From: Atribacterota bacterium
GTDB taxonomy: Bacteria; Atribacterota; Phoenicimicrobiia; Phoenicimicrobiales; Phoenicimicrobiaceae
DNA: 16,278 nt
Direction of reading: 5' to 3'
NCBI GenBank assembly: GCA_030668465.1
Contig: DAOUTX010000004.1
Coordinates: 1-16,278, forward strand
Shown: in pieces, positions 7,468 to 13,828 of the stretch
Layout of the letters: each line of letters begins with the position of its first letter
Position numbering within the stretch: position 1 is the stretch's first letter
Notes under the pieces: model-generated
Told to the model about the DNA's origin: nothing
Databases searched by the model: none
What the model saw: the letters and a program-made list of their open reading frames with translations, nothing else
Position numbers and translations under genes: made by a program

Positions 7468-7704
7468 AAGATTTCGTTTTAAACTGGTCAGCTGGGTAAT
7501 TAAATTAACATTTTGTATTTCGTAAATAGTTTCTGGTAGAGAAAATAACGGATAGGATAATAGCGTATAGTTTATTAATAATAGATGATATAAAAATGCA
7601 AATTCTCCGTTTGACCATCATAAGACAAAAAAAACAGCAATGAGAAATAAGTTTCGCTTTTCAGGTTTCAAGTTGTGGGTTTGCAAACAAGAAGCGGAGA
7701 GTGA

Positions 7705-7733
7705 TTGATAGGAAAGTAAGTTAGTTGTATTAC
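7705..7733 (+). promoter_or_regulatory. Possible sigma70-type promoter for ftsW-murG
   Basis: TTGATA (7705-7710, 5/6) and TATTAC (7728-7733, 4/6) with 17 bp between. Transcription would start near 7740, so the TAAC octamer array would form most of the 5' leader of ftsW. The -10 match is moderate and the region is AT-rich. Confidence 0.3.
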
Positions 7734-7736
7734 AAT

Positions 7737-7776
7737 TAACTAATTAACCAGCTAACCAATTAACCAACTAACCATA
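7737..7776 (-). repeat. Octamer-family array (TAAC orientation), copy 3
   Basis: Five units in perfect 8-bp register: TAACTAAT, TAACCAGC, TAACCAAT, TAACCAAC, TAACCATA. This is the clearest statement of the family consensus TAACCANN. It ends 5 bp before the ftsW ribosome binding site. Confidence 0.85.
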
Positions 7777-7796
7777 CAATAGGAGTTATATTTGAG

Positions 7797-8903
7797 ATGT
7801 TAATAGAAAAAAGATCTCCTGATTTATGGCTTTTTATAGTAGTAATTATACTTATGGCTATTGGTATATGTATGGTTTTTAGTTCAAGTTACATTATGGC
7901 TTACAAATGGTATGGAGATAGTTATTATTTTTTAAAAAGACAATTAATTTATGCTATAATAGCCATGGTAGCATTTTTTTTCGCTATATATACCGATTAT
8001 CATTATTATAAAAAATTTACTCTGCCTATCTTAATTTTATCCATTACATTTCTATCGATGGTATATATTCCCAGTATCGGGAGAGCTGCCGGTGGGGCAA
8101 GAAGATGGATTAAGATAGGATTTTTTTCTTTTCAGCCTTCCGAAATTGCTAAATTTGCTTTAATCTTATATATGGCAGAGTCTCTAACCAGAAAACAAAT
8201 AAAAGATATAAAAACCTTTATTAGAGGGGTATTGCCCCCTTTAATTATTATGTTAGTAATGTTTTTATTAATCTTGAACGAACCAGATTTTAGTACTTCC
8301 TTAATTATTTTGGGCATTTCTTTTATTATGTTATTCATTGGAGGGACCAGGATAATTCAGCTTTATGCCCTAATAATAGCAGCAATCCCCTTGGGAATTT
8401 TAATATTATTAAGAGAAGAATATAGAAGAACGAGATTGCTCTCCTTTTTGGATCCCTGGAAAGACCCCCTGGATAGCGGGTTTCATATAATTCAATCTCT
8501 ATTAGCCTTAGGGAGCGGAGGAATTTTTGGAATCGGGTTGGCAGAGAGTAAACAAAAATATTTCTATCTTCCCGACCAACACACCGACTTCATCTTCTCT
8601 ATAATTGGTGAGGAATTAGGGTTTATAGGTACAGTAGTAATAATTATTCTTTTTACAATATTGTTGTGGCGTGGATTCAGGATAGCCTTAGATTCTTCTG
8701 ACCAATTTGGAACTTTGTTGGCTGCGGGCATTACTTCAATGATAGTTTTTCAGAGCATTATAAATATTGGAGTAGTGACCAAGATGATTCCCACTACCGG
8801 CATTACCCTACCCTTTATCAGCTATGGAGGTTCATCTCTAATTGTAAATATGTTTTGCGCGGGAATTTTATTAAATATTTCCCGATATAAAGTAAAAGAA
8901 TAG
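7797..8903 (+). CDS. ftsW: Septal peptidoglycan polymerase FtsW (SEDS family)
   Basis: Integral membrane glycosyltransferase that polymerises lipid II at the division site with the transpeptidase FtsI. The 368 residues contain about ten hydrophobic helices and the SEDS signatures: LKRQL, GGARRWIKIG followed by FQPSEIAKF, NEPDFSTS at 161-168, FGIGLAESKQKYFYLP, HTDFIFSIIGEELGF from residue 262 (D264 is most likely the active-site aspartate described for the family), and TTGITLPFISYGGSSL near the end. FtsW, RodA and SpoVE are hard to tell apart by sequence; the dcw context favours FtsW. ATG has an AGGAG site 11 nt upstream. murG follows closely. In textbook clusters murD stands directly before it, but here a repeat-filled spacer does. 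Confidence 0.95.
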   Translation: MLIEKRSPDLWLFIVVIILMAIGICMVFSSSYIMAYKWYGDSYYFLKRQLIYAIIAMVAFFFAIYTDYHYYKKFTLPILILSITFLSMVYIPSIGRAAGGARRWIKIGFFSFQPSEIAKFALILYMAESLTRKQIKDIKTFIRGVLPPLIIMLVMFLLILNEPDFSTSLIILGISFIMLFIGGTRIIQLYALIIAAIPLGILILLREEYRRTRLLSFLDPWKDPLDSGFHIIQSLLALGSGGIFGIGLAESKQKYFYLPDQHTDFIFSIIGEELGFIGTVVIIILFTILLWRGFRIALDSSDQFGTLLAAGITSMIVFQSIINIGVVTKMIPTTGITLPFISYGGSSLIVNMFCAGILLNISRYKVKE

Positions 8904-8915
8904 GGAGCGCAATTG

Positions 8916-10025
8916 ATGGCATTAAAGGTGATAATTTCGGGTGGTGGAACAGGGGGGCATATATATCCAGGAATTAGCTTAGCTTGCGAGATAAAAGGCA
9001 GAGACGTAAACAATGATATTCTGTTTGTGGGAACTGAAAGGGGACTGGAATCAAAACTTGTTCCTCGGGAAGGTTTTAAAATTATAACAATAAAAGCCCG
9101 GGGCATTAAGCGAAAAATATGTTTTGAAAATTTAACAGCTATTGTTATTTTTTTAGTTTCTTTATTTCAGTCATATAAAGTTATAAAAAAGTATAAACCG
9201 GATATAGTTATTGGAACAGGAGGTTATGTAAGCGGCTCGGTTGTTTTAATGGCCGCAATATTAGGTTTTCCAACTTTTGTCCATGAGCAGAATGTAATAC
9301 CCGGGATTACCAATAAATTTCTATCTCGTATCACCAGAAAAACATTTTTAAGCTTTAATCAGTCAAAAGAATATTTTAGCAATAAAGCAAAATTGATTTT
9401 TACGGGCAATCCCATACGTTTTAAAAATATTAAACCAGGCACAGACAGAGAGTATAAAAAATTTAACCTTGATTCTTCAAAAAAAACCATATTGGTATTA
9501 GGAGGCAGTAAGGGAGCAGCCTCGATTAATAGAGCTGTTCTGGGAGGTATCGATTTAATAAAAGATGCTATAAAAAACAACTGGCAAGTTTTATTGATTA
9601 GTGGGCAATATGATTATGATAATATTATGGAAATTGTGGGAGAAGAACATAAAATATTTTCGGTAGAACCATACCTGCATGATATTGAAAAAGCCTATTC
9701 TCTGGCTGATTTAGTAATCTGCCGGGCGGGAGCCACAACTTTAGCTGAAATCGGGGCCTATGGTTTACCGGCAATTTTAATACCTTACCCTTATGCTACT
9801 CAGGATCACCAGGGAGTCAACGCTAAAATTTTTGAAAGAGAAGGGGCTGCGATATCAATTTTAGAGAAGGATTTATCTGAAAAAAAATTAGGCCAGGTTT
9901 TACTCGATTTATTAAAGAACAAAAATCAATTAGGGGTAATGGCAAAAAAGAGTAGAGAATTTAGTAATGTGAATTCAGCTGAGAAGATAGTAGACTGTAT
10001 TTCTGATTACATTAAAAAAACTTAA
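8916..10025 (+). CDS. murG: Lipid II synthase MurG (UDP-GlcNAc:lipid I GlcNAc transferase)
   Basis: Peripheral membrane GT-B glycosyltransferase that adds GlcNAc to lipid I on the inner face of the membrane. Motifs: the glycine-rich loop SGGGTGGHIYPG (8-19), GTGGYVSG and HEQN at 123-126 with PGITNK, the second glycine loop LGGSKGAASIN around 195-205, and the donor-binding region CRAGATTLAEI (E278 in this numbering) with DHQGVNA. Length of 369 residues is normal. A TTG at 8913 is directly in front of ATG 8916. I chose ATG because the GGGAG site (8903-8907) is then 8 nt away instead of 5. The gene starts 12 bp after the ftsW stop and is likely cotranscribed with it. Confidence 0.96.
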   Translation: MALKVIISGGGTGGHIYPGISLACEIKGRDVNNDILFVGTERGLESKLVPREGFKIITIKARGIKRKICFENLTAIVIFLVSLFQSYKVIKKYKPDIVIGTGGYVSGSVVLMAAILGFPTFVHEQNVIPGITNKFLSRITRKTFLSFNQSKEYFSNKAKLIFTGNPIRFKNIKPGTDREYKKFNLDSSKKTILVLGGSKGAASINRAVLGGIDLIKDAIKNNWQVLLISGQYDYDNIMEIVGEEHKIFSVEPYLHDIEKAYSLADLVICRAGATTLAEIGAYGLPAILIPYPYATQDHQGVNAKIFEREGAAISILEKDLSEKKLGQVLLDLLKNKNQLGVMAKKSREFSNVNSAEKIVDCISDYIKKT

Positions 10026-10170
10026 AAAATATAAGAAGTATTTTACCAACAAAGCAGGAAAATTATAAATTTTTATTGAATATAAATATAGAGTTTGAGA
10101 TTTAATCAATTCGTATTTGGTTAACGCTTAACCAGTTACTTTGATTAGTTAGTTTTTGATACTAATTCTT

Positions 10171-10210
10171 TAACTATCTAACCAGACAACTAGCTAACCA
10201 ACTAACCAGA
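10171..10210 (-). repeat. Octamer-family array (TAAC orientation), copy 4
   Basis: Units TAACTATC, TAACCAGA, CAACTAGC, TAACCAAC, TAACCAGA in exact 8-bp register. It abuts the heptamer array that starts at 10213, so the period changes from 8 to 7 within 2 bp. Confidence 0.8.
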
Positions 10211-10212
10211 TA

Positions 10213-10233
10213 GATACGATATACGACATACGA
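10213..10233 (-). repeat. Heptamer array before murC
   Basis: Three units, GATACGA, TATACGA, CATACGA, differing only at the first base. Reverse complements share a GTAT core with the other heptamer loci. The array ends next to the murC ribosome binding site. Confidence 0.65.
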
Positions 10234-10254
10234 ATAGGAGTGGAATTATATTTA

Positions 10255-11643
10255 ATGATTGAAAAAAAATTACATATACATTTTATTGGAATTGGTGGAG
10301 CGGGAATGAGCGGCTTAGCCTCAATCTTTCTTGATTTAGGCCATAAGATAAGTGGTTCTGATATCGTAACTTCAAAGATAACTAAAAGATTGGCTGATAA
10401 GGGAGCAACTATTTTTAAGGGTCATAATGAAGATTATGTAGAAGGGGCAGATTTAGTAGTAGTTTCATCGGCGATTCCCGAATCTAATTCGGAAATAAGG
10501 GGTGCCAGGGATAGAAAGATTACCATAATCAAAAGGGCTGAAATGCTGGCAAAGCTTATGGACAATAAATATGGAATAGCCATTGCCGGTACACACGGTA
10601 AGAGCACCACTGCTTCCATGATAAGTCTATTATTAGAAAAAAACGGTTTCAATCCAACCGTAGTAGTGGGGGGAGAGCTAAACAATTTTAAAAATAATGC
10701 TAAATTAGGGAAAGGAAATCATATAGTTGTAGAAGCCGACGAAAGTGATGGTTCGTTTTTGGAATTGAATCCACAAATGGCCATAGTTACCAATATAGAA
10801 GATGACCATTTAGACCATTATGAAAATATGGAAAATATTCTAAAAGATTTTAGGAAATTTATTGATAAAGTTCCTGATAATGGACGAGTCATCTTGTGCA
10901 AGGATTGCGATAATATAAAGGGACTGATAAAACAATGTGAAAGAAGTCATGTTTCTTATGGAATATTTACTGAAGCGGATTTAATGGCTAAAGATATAGA
11001 ATTAGATAAGTTAAATTCCAAATCAAAAATATACCGGCAGGGTGAAAAAATGGGTGAGCTTTATTTAAAGGTTGCCGGATATCACAATATTTCAAATGCT
11101 TTAGCGGCAATTGCTGTTGCCCTGGAACTGGGAATAAGTTTTGCGGAAATTGCTAAAACATTGGAAACCTTTCGGGGAGTTCGTAGAAGAATGGAAATTG
11201 TTGCCAATACTGATAACAACATATTAATTATTGATGATTATGCACACCATCCTACCGAGATTAAAACAACTTTGAGCGCCTTAAGAAGCAGCTGGCAAAA
11301 CAGAAGAATAATTGTCGTATTTCAGCCCCACCGCTACAGCAGAACTAAACTTTTAGCAGAAAAGTTTGGTAAAGCATTTTTTGATGCCGATTGTGTAATT
11401 ATTAATGATATTTATTCAGCCAATGAATCACCGATATCCGGAATTAGCGGAGAGACCATATTTAGGGAAATTAAAAAAACTAACCATAGGCAGATAAAAT
11501 ATTTGCCCTCCAAAGATAATATTTTAAGTTATTTATTTGAAATTCTTCAACCCGGAGATATAATAATAACTATGGGGGCGGGAGATATTTGGACTGTTGG
11601 CCAGGAATTGGCCAAACAATTAAAGAAAACAAAGGGCTTTTAA
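10255..11643 (+). CDS. murC: UDP-N-acetylmuramate--L-alanine ligase MurC
   Basis: Adds L-Ala to UDP-MurNAc, the first stem-peptide step. Over 462 residues the family motifs are complete: IHFIGIGGAGMSGLA at the N-terminus, VVSSAIP, the ATP-binding GTHGKSTTAS (112-121, K116), VVEADESDGSFL, NIEDDHLDHYE, YHNISNALAAIA, RGVRRRME, DDYAHHPTEI, FQPHRYSRT and GAGDIWTVG near the end. I start it at ATG 10255, which gives the usual short lead into GIGG. The in-frame GTG at 10240 would add five residues but overlaps the only AGGAG site (10236-10240), which ends 14 nt before the ATG. That spacing is long, so initiation may be modest. murB begins 6-12 bp after the stop. Confidence 0.96.
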   Translation: MIEKKLHIHFIGIGGAGMSGLASIFLDLGHKISGSDIVTSKITKRLADKGATIFKGHNEDYVEGADLVVVSSAIPESNSEIRGARDRKITIIKRAEMLAKLMDNKYGIAIAGTHGKSTTASMISLLLEKNGFNPTVVVGGELNNFKNNAKLGKGNHIVVEADESDGSFLELNPQMAIVTNIEDDHLDHYENMENILKDFRKFIDKVPDNGRVILCKDCDNIKGLIKQCERSHVSYGIFTEADLMAKDIELDKLNSKSKIYRQGEKMGELYLKVAGYHNISNALAAIAVALELGISFAEIAKTLETFRGVRRRMEIVANTDNNILIIDDYAHHPTEIKTTLSALRSSWQNRRIIVVFQPHRYSRTKLLAEKFGKAFFDADCVIINDIYSANESPISGISGETIFREIKKTNHRQIKYLPSKDNILSYLFEILQPGDIIITMGAGDIWTVGQELAKQLKKTKGF

Positions 11644-11655
11644 TTTTATTTGAAA

Positions 11656-12570
11656 ATGAATATAGATATAATAAAAAATGAGTGTAATAAACAAGGAATT
11701 AACCGTATAATTAAATACAATGAGCCATTGAAGAGTCATACTTCATTAAGAATTGGCGGACCTGCTGATTTTTTTTGCTGCCCTGATAATATCGAAGATT
11801 TAAAAAAAGTTGTTTCTATTTCCCAAGAACATAATATACCTTTCTGGGTTATAGGAAATGGAACGAACTTGTTGATTTTGGATAGCGGGGTAAGGGGTTT
11901 GGTAATCAACTTAAATAAAGGTTTTAAAAAAATAGAATTTTCTGATAAAATTGTAAAAGTAGGTGCAGGAGTTTCATTAGCATATCTGAGCAAAATAGCT
12001 TTGAATAAAGAATTGAGCGGATTAGAATTTGCCTGTAATATTCCCGGGACTTTGGGAGGAGCAATAATTAATAATGCCGGTTTTAGAGAAAATTGCATGG
12101 CAGATGTAGTGCAAAATGTAACTTTTTTAATCGGAGAAAATAAAATAGAAAAAGCGTCCAAATCTAATTTAAATTTCAATTATCGCGAATGTAATTTGAA
12201 AGGTAAATCAGTGATTATTTTAGAAGCAACCCTGCTGTTGAAAAAGGGGAATAGAGAAGAAATTGAATTAAAAATAAAAGAAAATATTAAAATTAGAGAG
12301 ACCAAGCAGCCTTTGCATAAATTAAACGCGGGTAGTATTTTCAAAAATCCACCTGGTTATTATGCCGGAGAATTGGTAGAAAAAGTTGGAACGAAGGGGC
12401 TATCTCGGGGGAAGGCCGAAATTTCTCTCAAGCATGCTAATTTCATAATAAATAATGGTGACGCTTCATCTGGAGATGTTTTATATTTAATTGAAGAGAT
12501 TGAGAAAAGAGTAAAGAAAAATTTTGGAATAAAATTAGAGCGTGAAATAGAAATTTTAGGAGAACCCTAA
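11656..12570 (+). CDS. murB: UDP-N-acetylenolpyruvoylglucosamine reductase MurB
   Basis: FAD/NADPH enzyme that reduces enolpyruvyl-UDP-GlcNAc to UDP-MurNAc, the substrate of MurC encoded just upstream. Motifs: HTSLRIGGPADFF with the FAD-binding start, VIGNGTNLLILDSGVRGLVI, LEFACNIPGTLGGAIINNAG, FNYREC, the active-site serine S227 in AGSIFKNP, GLSRGKAEISLKHANFIIN, and LEREIEILGE, where the second catalytic glutamate lies. The length of 304 residues and the compact domain 3 suit the shorter MurB class of Gram-positive bacteria and others. The start is uncertain: TTG 11650 and ATG 11656 are in frame two codons apart, and the only purine-rich upstream signal (AAAGGG, 11631-11636) is far from either. 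I took ATG. The gene is probably translated together with murC. Confidence 0.95.
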   Translation: MNIDIIKNECNKQGINRIIKYNEPLKSHTSLRIGGPADFFCCPDNIEDLKKVVSISQEHNIPFWVIGNGTNLLILDSGVRGLVINLNKGFKKIEFSDKIVKVGAGVSLAYLSKIALNKELSGLEFACNIPGTLGGAIINNAGFRENCMADVVQNVTFLIGENKIEKASKSNLNFNYRECNLKGKSVIILEATLLLKKGNREEIELKIKENIKIRETKQPLHKLNAGSIFKNPPGYYAGELVEKVGTKGLSRGKAEISLKHANFIINNGDASSGDVLYLIEEIEKRVKKNFGIKLEREIEILGEP

Positions 12571-12594
12571 AGGACAGTATATAATATATAGTAG

Positions 12595-12615
12595 CATCAC
12601 GGCGTTGCTGTGATG
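12595..12615. other. Small hairpin downstream of murB
   Basis: CATCACGGC (12595-12603) pairs with GCTGTGATG (12607-12615) over 9 bp with one G-U pair and a 3-nt loop GTT. No T-run follows, so a classical intrinsic terminator is not supported. GC content of the stem is high for this region; it may belong to the repeat families rather than to mRNA regulation. Confidence 0.45.
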
Positions 12616-12648
12616 AATCCAGAAAGAAAGAAGCCAGGATAATTTCAT

Positions 12649-12669
12649 ATATCGTATATCGTGAAGAAA
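12649..12669 (+). repeat. Two ATATCGT heptamers followed by GAAGAAA
   Basis: ATATCGT occurs twice in tandem, then GAAGAAA and CTAGTATATAG. The order matches 3188-3224, where ATCGCGT units are followed by GAAGAAA and AGTATCG/AGTATAT, and loosely the 16188-16259 array (AGAATAACT linker). This shared linker indicates a composite repeat, not independent slippage. Confidence 0.6.
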
Positions 12670-12679
12670 CTAGTATATA

Positions 12680-12715
12680 GTTGGTTAGTTAGCTGGTTAT
12701 CTGGTTAGTTGGTTA
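12680..12715 (+). repeat. Octamer-family array (GTTA orientation), copy 5
   Basis: Tetramer register throughout: GTTG GTTA GTTA GCTG GTTA TCTG GTTA GTTG GTTA, with GTTA every 8 bp at 12688, 12696, 12704 and 12712. Bases 12703-12731 match 852-880 at 26 of 29 positions, extending past the array into AAATAGNGGATAG. Confidence 0.8.
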
Positions 12716-12756
12716 AGAAAATAGAGGATAGTGAAGGGGGCAGAACATAGTAATAA

Positions 12757-12830
12757 GTAGGGATTCGATTTATCGAACCTGCCAAATGAAATTAACCAAA
12801 TAACTCGGGGCGGATGAATCCACTCCCTAC
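12757..12830. mobile_element. 74 bp diverged relative of the GTAGGG-ended palindromic element
   Basis: Begins GTAGGGATTCGATTTATCGAA and ends GGATGAATCCACTCCCTAC. The outermost bases are inverted (GTAGGG at 12757-12762, CCCTAC at 12825-12830), and each end carries its own partial palindrome (TTCGATTTATCGAA; GGATGAATCC). The plan is that of the 87 bp element at 3303-3389, but sequence identity beyond the GTAGGG ends is low, so the relation is by architecture. Confidence 0.5.
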
Positions 12831-12877
12831 AAAATAAATCATAAATTTTAGAGTGTAAATATCTCTCCTGTTATACT

Positions 12878-12891
12878 CTACGCTAAACGCT
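12878..12891 (-). repeat. Short heptamer run before ftsQ
   Basis: CTACGCT and AAACGCT in tandem, the reverse complement of AGCGTTT and AGCGTAG. Together with the preceding TTATACT it repeats the order found at 3495-3515 (CATACT, ATACGCT, AAACGCT). In both places it sits 20-40 bp before a start codon. Confidence 0.5.
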
Positions 12892-12916
12892 AATATCAAA
12901 GGAGTTTTTTGTATAA

Positions 12917-13741
12917 GTGATAATGAAATTAAATGACGAAAGAGAAGAAGAGAAGGGATTCGAAGAGGAGGAGGAATTCGAGGAAGAGGAAGAGGAAGAA
13001 GGCGAAAAGCCTTTATCAGCAAGAGTGACCAAGATATTAATTTTTTATTTGGTTATAGGTTTTTTAGGTTGGAATTTTTTTAATTTTATTTTTAGTTCAA
13101 ATTTTTGCAGTATCGAAGAGGTTATTATCAAGGGGAATGATTATCTAAGTGAAGATGAAATATTTTCTAAATCTCAGATACAATTAGGCGAAAATATCTT
13201 TAAATTAGATCTAAAAGAATCTATAGATTATTTAGAACAAGAACCCCGGATAAAAGAGGTAGAAATAAAACGGGTAATACCCAATAAAATCATTATTTCC
13301 TTAAAAGAAAGAAAAGCAGCGGTAATTGTCCGTATCGGAGAAGAATATTTTTCCTCCACTAAAGAGGGAATAGTTTTATCTAAAATTGATAGATCAGAGG
13401 AAAGATTTGGACTGCCTCTGGTACTAGGATTAGAAATTGATAAAATAAAAATAGGGGAAATTATAGATAAATCTGAGTTTAGGACGGCATTAGAAAGTAT
13501 TAATTCGCTAGAAGTAATACTGCCCAAGAAATTTTGCCAGGTACAAATATTATCCCCGGATGATTTTATGATTTGCAATAAGGATGATACCTTAAAAGTT
13601 AGAGTGAACAGACCAGAGGTGATTATTAATAAGGAAAATTTGTTAAGGGAAGCCTTGGATAAAATTGAAAGGGAAAAATTATTAGTAGAATATATAGATA
13701 TTCGCTTTAAAGACAGCTTAGTAATAAAATTAAAAAAATGA
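12917..13741 (+). CDS. ftsQ: Cell division protein FtsQ/DivIB, with strongly acidic cytoplasmic tail
   Basis: Bitopic divisome protein that joins FtsL and its partner and the FtsW-FtsI synthase. Layout: cytoplasmic N-terminus residues 1-38, one membrane helix at about 40-61, then a POTRA-like domain starting CSIEEVIIKGNDYLSEDEIF, with EPRIKEVEIKRVIPNKIIISLKERKAAVIV and the FtsQ domain to residue 274. The cytoplasmic tail is odd: 17 of residues 8-30 are glutamate, with runs of five and seven, encoded by a GA-rich tract at about 12938-13003. The start is GTG 12917, 12 nt after AAGGAG; ATG 12923 two codons later would leave 18 nt. The assignment rests on topology, the POTRA-like sequence and its place before ftsA; overall similarity of this family is low. 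Confidence 0.86.
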   Translation: MIMKLNDEREEEKGFEEEEEFEEEEEEEGEKPLSARVTKILIFYLVIGFLGWNFFNFIFSSNFCSIEEVIIKGNDYLSEDEIFSKSQIQLGENIFKLDLKESIDYLEQEPRIKEVEIKRVIPNKIIISLKERKAAVIVRIGEEYFSSTKEGIVLSKIDRSEERFGLPLVLGLEIDKIKIGEIIDKSEFRTALESINSLEVILPKKFCQVQILSPDDFMICNKDDTLKVRVNRPEVIINKENLLREALDKIEREKLLVEYIDIRFKDSLVIKLKK

Positions 13742-13771
13742 TGTTTGTAAAATAAAAGATATATTAGTCTG

Positions 13772-13800
13772 TTTACTTTAATTTTTAAGTAGTGTATGAT
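13772..13800 (+). promoter_or_regulatory. Predicted sigma70-type promoter for ftsA-ftsZ
   Basis: TTTACT (13772-13777, 4/6) and TATGAT (13795-13800, 5/6) are 17 bp apart in the 87 bp ftsQ-ftsA spacer. A start near 13807 would give a leader of about 20 nt containing just the GGGAGG ribosome binding site. A separate promoter for ftsA-ftsZ would allow these abundant proteins to be made above the level of the upstream genes. Confidence 0.45.
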
Positions 13801-13828
13801 ATTTTAAAGCATACGGGAGGTTATGAAT

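Larger units (their letters stand above)
7426..7796. other. 371 bp mraY-ftsW spacer at the usual murD position
   Basis: No open frame of note, and no Mur ligase motif in either strand. The spacer is bounded by two octamer arrays in opposite orientation (7432-7467 and 7737-7776). Between them are a segment resembling the junction sequence seen at 863-880 (GAGAAAATAACGGATAGG, 7539-7556), a single AGCGTAT unit (7562-7568), and a TTGCAAAC/AAGTTGT segment around 7670-7690 similar to 3276-3296. A promoter candidate lies at 7705-7733. The ftsW ribosome binding site AGGAG is at 7781-7785. Confidence 0.75.
10026..10254. other. About 230 bp murG-murC spacer with octamer and heptamer repeats
   Basis: No gene is visible. 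The first 95 bp is plain AT-rich sequence; a TTGAAT (10076-10081) with TTTAAT (10101-10106) at 19 bp spacing is a weak promoter possibility. The right half is an octamer array running straight into a heptamer array (10171-10233), followed by AGGAG at 10236-10240, the only plausible ribosome binding site for murC. A GTG at 10240 is in frame with murC but overlaps this site. Confidence 0.65.
12571..12916. other. 346 bp murB-ftsQ spacer with several repeat types
   Basis: No gene is supported. In order: a perfect TATAAT (12580-12585) with only poor -35 candidates, a short hairpin (12595-12615), two heptamers plus GAAGAAA (12649-12669), an octamer array (12680-12715) with its AAGAAAATAGAGGATAG tail, an element with GTAGGG ends (12757-12830), and a short heptamer run (12878-12891). 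AAGGAG (12899-12904) then serves ftsQ. In many clusters ddl lies between murB and ftsQ; no trace of it is visible. Confidence 0.75.

Noticed and set aside
7426..7796. A decayed murD pseudogene in the mraY-ftsW spacer
   Set aside because: No GTNGKTT, DNPK-like or other Mur ligase fragment is readable in any frame, and repeats fill the region.
11736..12179. 147-codon antisense open frame within murB
   Set aside because: It lies wholly opposite conserved MurB sequence and shows no domain. Long antisense frames are expected opposite this codon usage. The other antisense frames in murF, ftsQ, ftsI, ftsW, murG, murC and ftsZ were rejected for the same reason.
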